20,052 bases of DNA from Candidatus Didemnitutus sp. (lineage in GTDB: Bacteria; Verrucomicrobiota; Verrucomicrobiia; Opitutales; Opitutaceae), in NCBI GenBank assembly GCA_030682505.1, contig JAUXOH010000184.1, positions 1-20,052 on the forward strand. The letters run 5' to 3'. The translations under genes and the position numbers were made by a program. The notes under the pieces are model-generated. The model did no database searches. It saw only the letters and a list, made by a program, of their open reading frames with translations, and was not told the origin of the DNA. This document shows, piece after piece, positions 7,920-14,931 of the stretch (the stretch's first letter is position 1; every line of letters begins with the position of its first letter).

Positions 7920-8639
7920 TCAGGCTTCGCCGAGGTTGTGGCGCAACATGGCGGCCAACCTGGCCGCGTTGCGCACGGTGATGGTCTTTCCCTTCACCGA
8001 AATGAGTTTCTGGTCGCGCAGCCGCGCGAGGGTGCGGGAGAGGGTCTCGCTGCTGGTGCCAAGCTCGGCGGCGAGGACCCGCTTGGTGCCCGGCAGCTGG
8101 ATGATCCCGCCCACCGCGCCGCGTTCCTGCTTGACCAGCCAGTTGAGCATCCGGGTTTCCACGTCTTTCAGGGTCAGGTCGTCGAGCATGCCGACGAGCA
8201 CGCGCAAGTGCGCGCTCATCGCGCCGAGGATGCGCAGGGCGAGATCCGGCCGTCGGCCGATCAGTTCGAGCAGCGGGGCCTTGGGAATGATCAACACCGT
8301 GCTCGGTTCGACGGCCCGAGCGTTGGCCGGATAGCCGGTGGGCGAAGCGAGGGAGGCTTCGGCAAACGACTCGGGGGCCCGAAAGACGTGGATCACCTGC
8401 TCTTTGCCGGCGGCGTTGACCCGGTGGACGTTGACGGCGCCGCTTTGCACGAGGTAACAACCGCGCGACGCCTCGCCTTCGTGAAAGAGGTAGTCGTCCT
8501 TCGCCAGCGAGACCAAGGAACTGAAACTGGCAATCGCCGTCAGGTCTTCGATCGGCAGGCCGCTGAACTGCTGACTGCTGCGGAGCGTGCCGATCAATCC
8601 GGTCAACTTGAGATCGGCAGTGCGTGGGGAGGACAGCAT
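7920..8639 (-). CDS. Crp/Fnr-family transcription regulator (FNR/DNR-like)
   Basis: A 239-residue regulator with an N-terminal cyclic-nucleotide-binding-type beta roll (about 25-125: FHEGEASRGCYLVQSGAVNVHRV), a long dimerisation helix (about 130-160) and a C-terminal winged helix. The recognition helix contains SSETLSR (residues 196-202), matching the ETxSR pattern with which E. coli FNR reads TTGA half-sites. There is only one cysteine (Cys61), so the [4Fe-4S] O2 sensor of FNR is absent; it is closer in type to DNR, NNR or FixK proteins. The start at 8639 was chosen because the open frame upstream (to 8729) is Pro-rich and family homology begins after it. Perfect and near-perfect TTGAC-N4-GTCAA boxes at 17122 and 9966 are its probable targets. 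An NO-sensing role is inferred from context. Confidence 0.85.
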   Translation of the reverse strand: MLSSPRTADLKLTGLIGTLRSSQQFSGLPIEDLTAIASFSSLVSLAKDDYLFHEGEASRGCYLVQSGAVNVHRVNAAGKEQVIHVFRAPESFAEASLASPTGYPANARAVEPSTVLIIPKAPLLELIGRRPDLALRILGAMSAHLRVLVGMLDDLTLKDVETRMLNWLVKQERGAVGGIIQLPGTKRVLAAELGTSSETLSRTLARLRDQKLISVKGKTITVRNAARLAAMLRHNLGEA

Positions 8640-8690
8640 CGGGCGGAACCTAGCACGGGTTTTCGGTGCGATTCCATCGTATTCGTGGAA

Positions 8691-8713
8691 GGGGCCTCCG
8701 GGGGGGAGGGGGG
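8691..8713 (+). other. Potential G-quadruplex-forming tract in a divergent promoter region
   Basis: The plus strand carries GGGG, CCTCC, seven G, A, then six G, enough for four runs of at least three guanines with short loops. It lies between the regulator start (8639) and the divergent small gene (8792). The rest of the 152-nt spacer shows no convincing FNR box, only a short CGAT-TCC-ATCG dyad. Confidence 0.4.
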
Positions 8714-8791
8714 ACGGCAGACAATCCATGCGATGCTCCCGTCAACCGGTGCGCAGCCGGGCGGGACTGGAACGGGCATAGTGTGACCACG

Positions 8792-9214
8792 ATGCAAGAG
8801 GAAGTAGTCCGTGCGTTGCGCGATCGCCGTGCCCAGATTCGCTCCCGCTGGGAGGCGTTTTTGCGCATTGAGGCCGTCTCGACCCCGCTGGCCAATCCGG
8901 ACACGCTCGTCTTTGGCATCAATCAGTCGCTCAACGAGCTCTTCACGTTGCTGCGGCAGCCGCTGCCGCCGGAGTCGGAGCCGGAAGCAGCGTGTACTTG
9001 CGGCAAGAACCCGCTGCTGGCCTATTATCGAGCGGGCGAGCAGGCGATGCTCGAGGCGCTGGTGCTGGTGCAGGTGGGGATGCCCAGCCTGAACCCCGTG
9101 GTGCGCGATCTCGCGTTTGCGGAGCTCAAGCACGTCATCAACACGGTGGCGCGGCGTGAGATCAGTGCGATTGCCGGCGTTTGCCAACACCGCGACGAGA
9201 CCGCGACCAGCTAG
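8792..9214 (+). CDS. Small conserved-looking protein with a CxCGKNP motif, divergent from the Crp/Fnr gene
   Basis: Function unknown. The 140-residue soluble protein starts with basic helices (VVRALRDRRAQIRSRWEAFL) that loosely recall RsbR-type N-terminal sensor domains. It then has a predicted helical core and a compact motif CTCGKNPLLAYYRAGEQA at residues 68-85, followed by more helix to the C-terminus. Cys68, Cys70, His114, Cys131 and His133 could bind metal, but this is speculative. The ATG at 8792 was chosen over the upstream extension to 8666, which would translate the G tract into low-complexity sequence; a GTG three codons earlier is possible. Its divergence from the regulator and proximity to the cupin/DUF2249/oxidase block suggest the same regulon, perhaps as a sensor or accessory protein. 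Confidence 0.65.
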   Translation: MQEEVVRALRDRRAQIRSRWEAFLRIEAVSTPLANPDTLVFGINQSLNELFTLLRQPLPPESEPEAACTCGKNPLLAYYRAGEQAMLEALVLVQVGMPSLNPVVRDLAFAELKHVINTVARREISAIAGVCQHRDETATS

Positions 9215-9238
9215 GCCGCGGGTCGGAGCGGTCAACGC

Positions 9239-9586
9239 TCACTCCTTCGGCGGCATGGCTTGAATGACGAGCAGAGTCAGTTCGTCCAGCGCCTTCACGG
9301 CGTGGGCTGCCTTGGGCGGCAGATGAAAGAGCTGGCCGGGCAACAAGAGATTGGGCTGACCGTCGACGCTGAACTCGCACTGGCCCGAGATCACTTGAAT
9401 CAACACGCGCGCACTGCTCGTGTGTTCCGAGAGTTCCTGCCCCGCCGCAAATTTGAACAGGGTTGCACGCAACCCCGGGGCGGTGAGCAGCGCCTGGCTG
9501 ACGATGCCGTGGGCAACTTTCTCCACGGGGATTTGCAAGGAGCACGAACCGGAAGCGGTCGTGGCGAGAAGGGCGGATGATTTCAT
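9239..9586 (-). CDS. Small cupin-domain protein
   Basis: A 115-residue single-domain cupin. The ATG at 9586 (MKSSALL) begins the protein; the 24-residue upstream extension in the open frame looks non-coding. The beta-barrel motifs are GQELSEHTSSARVLIQVISGQCEFSVDGQ (about 49-77) and LLPGQLFHLPPKAAHAVKA (about 80-98). The first motif has a single histidine in place of the usual pair, so a full metal site is uncertain. Such small cupins recur near denitrification and Fnr-type regulatory genes, but no specific reaction can be named. It lies 91 nt downstream of the DUF2249 gene on the same strand and is probably cotranscribed with it from the box at 9966. The stop overlaps a small GAGCG/CGCTC dyad between this gene and the convergent gene ending at 9214. 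Confidence 0.8.
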   Translation of the reverse strand: MKSSALLATTASGSCSLQIPVEKVAHGIVSQALLTAPGLRATLFKFAAGQELSEHTSSARVLIQVISGQCEFSVDGQPNLLLPGQLFHLPPKAAHAVKALDELTLLVIQAMPPKE

Positions 9587-9677
9587 GGCGTTGGTTTTTG
9601 AATGAGGGAGGATTGTCGGGAGGACTCGCGTGGATTCGCGAGGGGACGCCGGGTGCAAGCCACTGGGGCGCGACGAG

Positions 9678-9911
9678 TCAGGGCCTCCAGAAATTCACGG
9701 CCCACGCACCGTCGGGGCGGTGTTCCATGTCGGATTCGAATCCTTCGCTGCGCAGCATCTCGATCAGCGGTGCAGGGAGGAAAGGAGCGAGGACGGTGAG
9801 GCCGTGGCCGGCGGTGAGAGCATCGACACGCTCGCGGATGATTTGGAAGGGCTCGTTGCCTTCGGCGAGCATCGGGCGCACGTCGAGGGTCTTGAAAGTT
9901 TTGGGTTTCAT
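9678..9911 (-). CDS. DUF2249-domain protein
   Basis: A small soluble protein of 77 residues covering one DUF2249 domain and little else. The hallmarks are TLDVRPMLAEGNEPFQII at about 7-24, a VDALTAGHGLTVLAPFLPAPL stretch at about 28-48, and a terminal GAWAVNFWRP. The ATG at 9911 starts just before the domain; an in-frame ATG at 9923 would add four residues. DUF2249 proteins are often found with hemerythrin, nitrite or NO metabolism genes, though no biochemical activity is assigned. A TTGAC-N4-GTCAT box is centred 61.5 bp upstream of the ATG, with a suitably placed TAACCT element, which supports control by the Fnr-like regulator encoded nearby. Confidence 0.8.
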   Translation of the reverse strand: MKPKTFKTLDVRPMLAEGNEPFQIIRERVDALTAGHGLTVLAPFLPAPLIEMLRSEGFESDMEHRPDGAWAVNFWRP

Positions 9912-9965
9912 AAGAAATGGCATCGGCTGACTGGGCGAGGTTAGCGGAATTGGGGGTTGGGCGCC

Positions 9966-9979
9966 TTGACATGCGTCAT
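9966..9979 (-). promoter_or_regulatory. FNR/DNR-type operator upstream of the DUF2249-cupin genes
   Basis: TTGAC-ATGC-GTCAT matches the dyad TTGAC-N4-GTCAA at nine of ten positions; the perfect version is at 17122. If it acts as a class II site (centre -41.5), transcription would start at 9931, and a TAACCT sequence lies exactly at -12 to -7 (9943-9938). It lies between the cytochrome b fusion gene and DUF2249, so the pair need not depend on read-through. Confidence 0.6.
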
Positions 9980-10007
9980 GCAATTGGAGCGTTGCGGCCG
10001 ATTCGAC

Positions 10008-12137
10008 TCAGGGTTCCCGATGGAATCCGGCACCGGCATCGAAGTTGAAGACCACCAACTGGCCGGGCTTGGCCGTGACCTCGCCGCTCCAGGTCAGGCG
10101 GGGAGCATCGTCTCCCGGACGGGTGGCCAGACTGAGCGCCAAGCGATGTGGGCCGGGAGCGAGCGGCAGGCGCAACTCGCCGATCGAGGCCCCGTCCGAT
10201 TGCAGTCCCTTGGGCTGGACGAGGTGTTCCCGCGGCACGCCATCAACCTCGATGGTGATCACGATCGGCGCGCGCGTCCGGTTCACTTGAATCGAAGCCG
10301 CGCGCATGTGCGCCATGCGGTTTTGCTGCGCGTCGGCGGTGACGGTGGTGGCGTCGAGCCATTCGCCATAGGCGCGAAAGGTGAGCACCAGTTCGGGTTG
10401 ATGCGCCGTCGGATGCCGGAAGGGCGCGTCGCTGACCCAGAGCAGGCCGGCAAAGCACGCGGCGGTCAGGGCGAGACCGACGATCCAGGTCCTGACTGGC
10501 GAAGGCGCGGCCCGCGCGGGCGCCTTTTCCTGCCGGAGCAAGAGGGCGGCTTCCTCGGTCAGACGCTGCGGTTGCGTCGGATCGAAGCGCACGTGCGCGA
10601 CCTTGCGCGGATCGGCGCGGTTGGGCCGGAACTCGGGTTCGCGCGTGCCGGCGAGACGCATGGGCAGCCACCGGTCGCCTTCCCGCACGTAGGGTTCCGC
10701 CGAAACCGAACTGACCACGAGCACGGCGGTCGCGCCTTTGGCGATGAGGCTTTCGATGACCTTGGGCTCCACCCAGCCCGACGTGGGCACGGGACGGACT
10801 TCGTACCCGGGCAGCCGCGCGCGCCAAGCGGCAAGCTTGAAGAAATCCCAACCCCCATCGGGCTGGGAACAGACCAAGGCGACGGCGGGCGACCGACCCT
10901 GGGCGACCTCCGCCACGACGTAGTCCTGCAATTCCTTCGTCACCTGCCGTGCCTCGAACCACGCGAGACCGATGCCCTGCGTGTCGCACGAGCCGACGCA
11001 GATGCCGCAACCGACGCAGCGATCGGGATCGACCTGCGCCTGCGAGGGGAACGGCTTGCCGTCGGTGCGCGGCACCATCGTGATCGCGCCGAAGGGGCAG
11101 TCCTGCGAACACTGGGTGCACGCGAAGCAACGCGAAATGATGACCGACGCCTGATAGGATGAGCGTTCGCGGCGGCGGCCGAGCCACCACGGCAGGGACA
11201 TCAAACCCCCGAGCGTGAAGATCGCCGCCAGCCAGACGCCGCCGCCACTGAGGCGGGCCGAAATTTGCAAGGGCCACAGATACCACCAATCCATCGTGAA
11301 CGCCTCCGGCTTGATCGCCATCTGCGCGGGCGCGGCATTCGTCGCGGGCAGGATCAATGCGGCCAGAATGGTGGCGACGGTCAGCCACACGGCGAAGCGC
11401 CAGTTGGGGAGCAGTTTCGAGCGGCTCAGTCGCGCCAGGTGGAGCATGAGACCGCCGGCGATCGCCAGCGGGAGCACCATGTGCAGAAAGAAGACGACGA
11501 AGAACAGCAGCGAGGGCACCGAGTGGTCCGCGGCGAACAGGCGCAGCATCGGCTCGCCGAAGATCGGCAGCACGTCGACGGCTTTCATCGAATCGAGGGC
11601 AACCCATTGGGCGCGCACATCCCAGACCAGCCAGTAGCCGGTCCAGCCGATGAACCAGACCAGCGCGATCAACGCGATGCCGCTGGCCCACGCCAGCCAG
11701 CGCGGTCCGTCGAACCGGCGACCGAAAAAAGTCCGCACCGCGTGCCCGAGGATGAAGAGCATCGCCAGATCCGACGAGTAACGGTGCACACTGCGGATGA
11801 TGCCGCCGAGCGACCGCGGACCGAGTTCAGCGAGCGAACTCCAGGCGCTGTGGGAACTGGCGGAATACCAGAAGAGCAGCGGAATGCCCGAGACGGTCGC
11901 GAGCAGGAGCGCGGCGTTGGCCAGGACCCCGAGTTGCGCGAGCGGATTGAATTGCCGCGGCAGGGCCCTTTCCAACCAGGCGTCGGCCCGCGTGAAGAGG
12001 TCGTCGCCGAGGGCGAGCAGACCGCCCAGACGGGTGGGCGGGAGCGGAGGAGGCGCGGTCGGGCTGTTCCCGGGGGCATTCCCGAGAGCGTCCGCCAACT
12101 CCTCGCAATCCGGTTCAGGATGCGGGTGATGCGGCAT
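10008..12137 (-). CDS. Diheme cytochrome b fused to 2x[4Fe-4S] ferredoxin and MvhD-like domain
   Basis: A 709-residue membrane redox protein, probably feeding electrons to the adjacent heme-copper enzyme. Residues 60-320 form a cytochrome b/b6 N-terminal module. Two histidine pairs with 13-residue spacing, His118/His132 and His219/His233, match the four axial ligands of the two b hemes. Two complete [4Fe-4S] motifs follow: CFACTQCSQDCP (337-348) and CVGCGICVGSC (374-384). Residues 416-485 resemble the MvhD/FrhD hydrogenase iron-sulfur subunit fold (VALVCSQPDGGWDFFK, VPTSGWVEPKVIESLIAKGATAVLVV) but keep only one cysteine, so its [2Fe-2S] cluster is probably lost. A last membrane helix (550-568) leads to a C-terminal beta-rich domain likely outside the cytoplasmic membrane. 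The ATG at 12137 overlaps the SCO gene end by 23 nt. The electron donor (quinol or ferredoxin) is not known. Confidence 0.85.
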   Translation of the reverse strand: MPHHPHPEPDCEELADALGNAPGNSPTAPPPLPPTRLGGLLALGDDLFTRADAWLERALPRQFNPLAQLGVLANAALLLATVSGIPLLFWYSASSHSAWSSLAELGPRSLGGIIRSVHRYSSDLAMLFILGHAVRTFFGRRFDGPRWLAWASGIALIALVWFIGWTGYWLVWDVRAQWVALDSMKAVDVLPIFGEPMLRLFAADHSVPSLLFFVVFFLHMVLPLAIAGGLMLHLARLSRSKLLPNWRFAVWLTVATILAALILPATNAAPAQMAIKPEAFTMDWWYLWPLQISARLSGGGVWLAAIFTLGGLMSLPWWLGRRRERSSYQASVIISRCFACTQCSQDCPFGAITMVPRTDGKPFPSQAQVDPDRCVGCGICVGSCDTQGIGLAWFEARQVTKELQDYVVAEVAQGRSPAVALVCSQPDGGWDFFKLAAWRARLPGYEVRPVPTSGWVEPKVIESLIAKGATAVLVVSSVSAEPYVREGDRWLPMRLAGTREPEFRPNRADPRKVAHVRFDPTQPQRLTEEAALLLRQEKAPARAAPSPVRTWIVGLALTAACFAGLLWVSDAPFRHPTAHQPELVLTFRAYGEWLDATTVTADAQQNRMAHMRAASIQVNRTRAPIVITIEVDGVPREHLVQPKGLQSDGASIGELRLPLAPGPHRLALSLATRPGDDAPRLTWSGEVTAKPGQLVVFNFDAGAGFHREP

Positions 12138-13113
12138 TTTTGTCGTGGAGGAGGGAACGCAGTCCCTCACGGAGCCACGCACGATGACGTGGTTCCAGCG
12201 TGAATCGATAGGAAATGTAGCCTTCGCGGTCGACCAGCTGGATCAGATTCATGTGGTCGATGACCCCGGTCTCGGGATTGCGGCTGCGGGCAAACTGGAG
12301 GCGCGACAACAGGTCGAGCATTTCGGCGGGTTTCTCGCCGTTGACGTAGCGGAATTCCGGATAGGTGAGGCCCTGCGCGTCGGCCATCAGGTCCATCAAC
12401 TCGGCGGTTTCATACTCGGGGTTGAGCGAGAGGGCGACCACGCGCACGCCCGCGCGCTCCGCCGGGGTGAGCTCGGCAAGGACGGCGCGCACTTCCTTGA
12501 AAATCTCCGGGCACGCGGTGGTGCAGGCGGAATAGACGCCGGTAAAGAGCACGACTTCGCCCTTCAGGTCGGCAAAGCGAAAGGCGTTCCCTTTTTGATC
12601 GACCATCGGCACGTCGGGCAGCGTAAGCCGGACGCGGATGGATTCGCCGGGGAAAGGCGGCAGGATGAGCGCAGCAGCGGTCTCGGCCTGGGCGAAGGCC
12701 ACGAGGCCGGCGATGCAACCGCTGATGACGACAAACGCGGCCAGAGCGGTGCGGCGGTAGGCGGACCAGACGCTCCATTTGCGCAGTTCGCCGAGGGAAC
12801 CGCGCCAGAGGACGCCGGCCACTCCGACGATGAAGAGCGGCTCCAGGAACATCATGGCGACGGAATTCCAGGACATGCCGCCGGTGCGCGGATCGTAGCC
12901 GTAGCACCAGACTTGGAAATCGCGCACAAAGCCGCCGAGCCAGCCGGAATCGAGCGGCCAGAAAATCGTGAAGAGAATGAAAGCTTCGTAGGCGCCGATC
13001 GCCGTGAAGAGAAACACCAGCAAGCCGGGCCCGGAGAAATAGCGGCTGGCGCGAGTCATGGTGGACTCAGCGGCGTCAGGCGGCGTGGCGGGAGCGTGGG
13101 CGGGAATGAGCAT
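12115..13113 (-). CDS. SCO1/SenC-family copper chaperone with N-terminal membrane region
   Basis: A thioredoxin-fold protein that normally delivers copper to, or reduces, the CuA site of heme-copper oxidases. The C-terminal domain (about 155-332) has the SCO signature YSACTTACPEI (Cys197, Cys201) and the partner histidine in VIDHMNLIQL (His287). Before it lie several hydrophobic helices (about 28-52, 84-104, 122-142), more than the single anchor of standard SCO proteins, giving 332 residues rather than about 200. The ATG at 13113 is used; an in-frame ATG at 13059 (MTRASRYF) is an alternative, and neither has a clear ribosome site. It lies in the oxidase operon between the catalytic subunit I and the cytochrome b fusion and overlaps the latter, so it is very likely the CuA assembly factor for the subunit II encoded upstream. 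Confidence 0.87.
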   Translation of the reverse strand: MLIPAHAPATPPDAAESTMTRASRYFSGPGLLVFLFTAIGAYEAFILFTIFWPLDSGWLGGFVRDFQVWCYGYDPRTGGMSWNSVAMMFLEPLFIVGVAGVLWRGSLGELRKWSVWSAYRRTALAAFVVISGCIAGLVAFAQAETAAALILPPFPGESIRVRLTLPDVPMVDQKGNAFRFADLKGEVVLFTGVYSACTTACPEIFKEVRAVLAELTPAERAGVRVVALSLNPEYETAELMDLMADAQGLTYPEFRYVNGEKPAEMLDLLSRLQFARSRNPETGVIDHMNLIQLVDREGYISYRFTLEPRHRAWLREGLRSLLHDKNAASPAS

Positions 13114-13132
13114 GGTGGCGTGGGGAGGGAAA

Positions 13133-13162
13133 GCGGGGCGATGGGTTGGACCATCGCCCCGC
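13133..13162 (-). terminator. Strong intra-operon hairpin (partial terminator or mRNA-processing element)
   Basis: A perfect 12-bp GC-rich stem (GCGGGGCGATGG / CCATCGCCCCGC) with a 6-nt loop lies in the 75-nt spacer between HCO subunit I and the SCO gene. In the transcribed direction it is followed by TTTCCCTCCCC, a weak U tract. This would reduce but not block transcription of the SCO and cytochrome b genes, or stabilise the upstream mRNA 3' end. Confidence 0.7.
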
Positions 13163-13188
13163 GAAACGGACTTGGTGTGTTGGTCTGA

Positions 13189-14919
13189 TTAACGCACCGG
13201 CCAGACGTCGGCCAATGCCTTCCAATTGGCGAAGTAGTAGACCGCGAAGCAGGCGAGGAAGACCATCGCGAGGATGATCGTGCCCTTCGTCGCATAGTGG
13301 TCGTTGGCGAGGGAACCTTCCTTGGTGCCGGCGAGGGCCGGCGGGGTGCCCCAGTCGAAGATCGCGCGGTTCTCGGTTTTCTTGCCGAAGAGCAGCGTGC
13401 CCACACAGAGCAGGACGAAGATCAACAGGCTGGTGAAGGCGAGAATGCCGCCGATGCCGACGAGACCGAGCCAGAGATGTGCGGCGGCACTGTAGATGCC
13501 CTGCGCGTCAATGTCCCAGCTGCGGCGGGCGACGCCCATCGAACCGGCGAAGGACATGCCGAACGAGAGCATCGTGATGCCCGCGGCGAAGAGCCACGGT
13601 TGCACGCGGGCCCAGCCGCGACCGATGAAGTCGCGTTGGAAGAACAGCGGAATCACGTAGTAGGTCAGCGCCATGAAGGCGAGCGAGGTGCCGCCGACCA
13701 CGGTGGCGTGGAAGTGGCCCGGGATGCGCAGCGTGTTGTGCGCAATGATGTTGATCTGCTGCGTGCCGAGGGTGACGCCGGTGATGCCACCGATGAAACC
13801 GAAGATGAGCACGGACAGTGCGGCCCCGGAGAACGCCGGGTTCTTCCACGGCAAGGCGGTGACCCACCCAAAGAGTCCGCGGGTGTAGCCCTTTTCGCGC
13901 ATCGCGACCTCGACGCCGGCTGGCACGGTGAAACCGTGGACCATCGACGCGAGCACCGCGAGATACATGGCGTAGGAGGTGTTCCAGATCTTCCACGTGG
14001 CGCCGACGCCCGGGTCGACGAGGAGATGGTGGGCGGAAGCGATGTTGATGAACACCACGTAGAGCACAAAGGCCGTGCGGCAGACCGCCTCGTTGATCGG
14101 GCGGGCACCGGTCGTGAGGTTGCCGATCATATACCAGATCGCGACCATCGCGCAGACATTGACCTGCTGCGATTGGTGGCCGAGGCCCCACCAGATCAGG
14201 CGGTACCACGCGGCATCGGGCTCCGGTGTCCAGCCCATCGAGTAGGTGAAGGTCGGGAGCATGACGAGCGCGCCGTGGAGCAGCGTCACCACCGCGATGA
14301 TCGCGGCGGCGGTCGCGCCGTAGGTCACGAGCGGCAGGGAGCCGGTGTAGGCGCCGTCCCGCTTGGCGACGTAGAGGGTCGCGAAGTAGTTGAACACGCC
14401 GATGAGCGTGCCGACGGCAACCAAGATGATGCCGAGGTAGAACAACGGGTGCGCGACGAGCGGCAGGTAGGACGTCATCAGCACGTCGGCTTTGCCGGCG
14501 AGGATGATGTAGTCCACCATCACGGCGCCGACCAGCATCATGAGGAACGAAACCCACGCGATCTTGCGGGAGTAAAGCCGCGCATTCAGCGGTGTGGTGC
14601 ACGCGAAGTAGAGCACGGCGACTTCGAAGAACAGGATCCAGTGGATCAGCATGTTGATGCCGTGGAACGTCAGGATGCGGTAGAACCAGTCCGTTGGCAG
14701 CAAGTGCACCGTCTGCCAGCGCGTAAGCGCGAGCAGCAGGGCGGCGATGCCACCGAGGAGCAGGAACACGACCGCGGAGACGGCGTTGAGCTTGATGAAA
14801 CGCTGGGCATCCAGACAGATGCTCAGGCCTGTGGTGGCGCAGACGCGTTTCGGCACGCCCGGGACCGCGAGCGAGTGGGAGTCGCTGGCGGTGGTGGAGG
14901 AAGAGGGGACAGAGGTCAT
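13189..14919 (-). CDS. Heme-copper oxidoreductase subunit I with Tyr-to-Gln active site (probable NO reductase type)
   Basis: A catalytic subunit of 576 residues with about 13-14 predicted membrane helices, closest in motif style to B-family (ba3-like) enzymes. All metal ligands are visible: His86 (TFHGIN, low-spin heme), His248 (GLGHQSQQ, CuB-type), His297/His298 (SAHHLL, CuB-type), and His402 and His404 (IPGHFHAT, active-site and low-spin heme). In A- and B-family oxidases the helix VI histidine is followed four residues later by the cross-linked tyrosine; here that position is Gln252. No tyrosine lies where C-family enzymes carry theirs in helix VII. Loss of this tyrosine is characteristic of NO reductases and argues against O2 reduction. 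The ATG at 14919 follows subunit II by 12 nt. NO reduction is inferred; the reaction and heme types cannot be read from sequence. Confidence 0.85.
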   Translation of the reverse strand: MTSVPSSSTTASDSHSLAVPGVPKRVCATTGLSICLDAQRFIKLNAVSAVVFLLLGGIAALLLALTRWQTVHLLPTDWFYRILTFHGINMLIHWILFFEVAVLYFACTTPLNARLYSRKIAWVSFLMMLVGAVMVDYIILAGKADVLMTSYLPLVAHPLFYLGIILVAVGTLIGVFNYFATLYVAKRDGAYTGSLPLVTYGATAAAIIAVVTLLHGALVMLPTFTYSMGWTPEPDAAWYRLIWWGLGHQSQQVNVCAMVAIWYMIGNLTTGARPINEAVCRTAFVLYVVFINIASAHHLLVDPGVGATWKIWNTSYAMYLAVLASMVHGFTVPAGVEVAMREKGYTRGLFGWVTALPWKNPAFSGAALSVLIFGFIGGITGVTLGTQQINIIAHNTLRIPGHFHATVVGGTSLAFMALTYYVIPLFFQRDFIGRGWARVQPWLFAAGITMLSFGMSFAGSMGVARRSWDIDAQGIYSAAAHLWLGLVGIGGILAFTSLLIFVLLCVGTLLFGKKTENRAIFDWGTPPALAGTKEGSLANDHYATKGTIILAMVFLACFAVYYFANWKALADVWPVR

Positions 14920-14931
14920 GGCGGGTAGTGG

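Noticed and set aside
9226..9240. Terminator hairpin GAGCG/CGCTC between the convergent genes at 9214 and 9239
   Set aside because: Only five base pairs, overlaps the cupin stop codon and has no U tract on either strand.
9625..9642. CTCGCG/CGCGAG hairpin between DUF2249 and cupin
   Set aside because: Six base pairs without a U tract; its arms match those of the repeat at 922-947 but the loops differ, which is expected by chance in GC-rich DNA.
11265..12203. 312-codon plus-strand open frame over the cytochrome b fusion
   Set aside because: Low-complexity charged sequence opposite clear transmembrane helices and heme ligands.
13297..14928. 543-codon plus-strand open frame antisense to HCO subunit I
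   Set aside because: Composition is Glu/His/Arg/Asp-rich with no recognisable motif, while the opposite strand has every heme-copper ligand. It is a third-position GC shadow.
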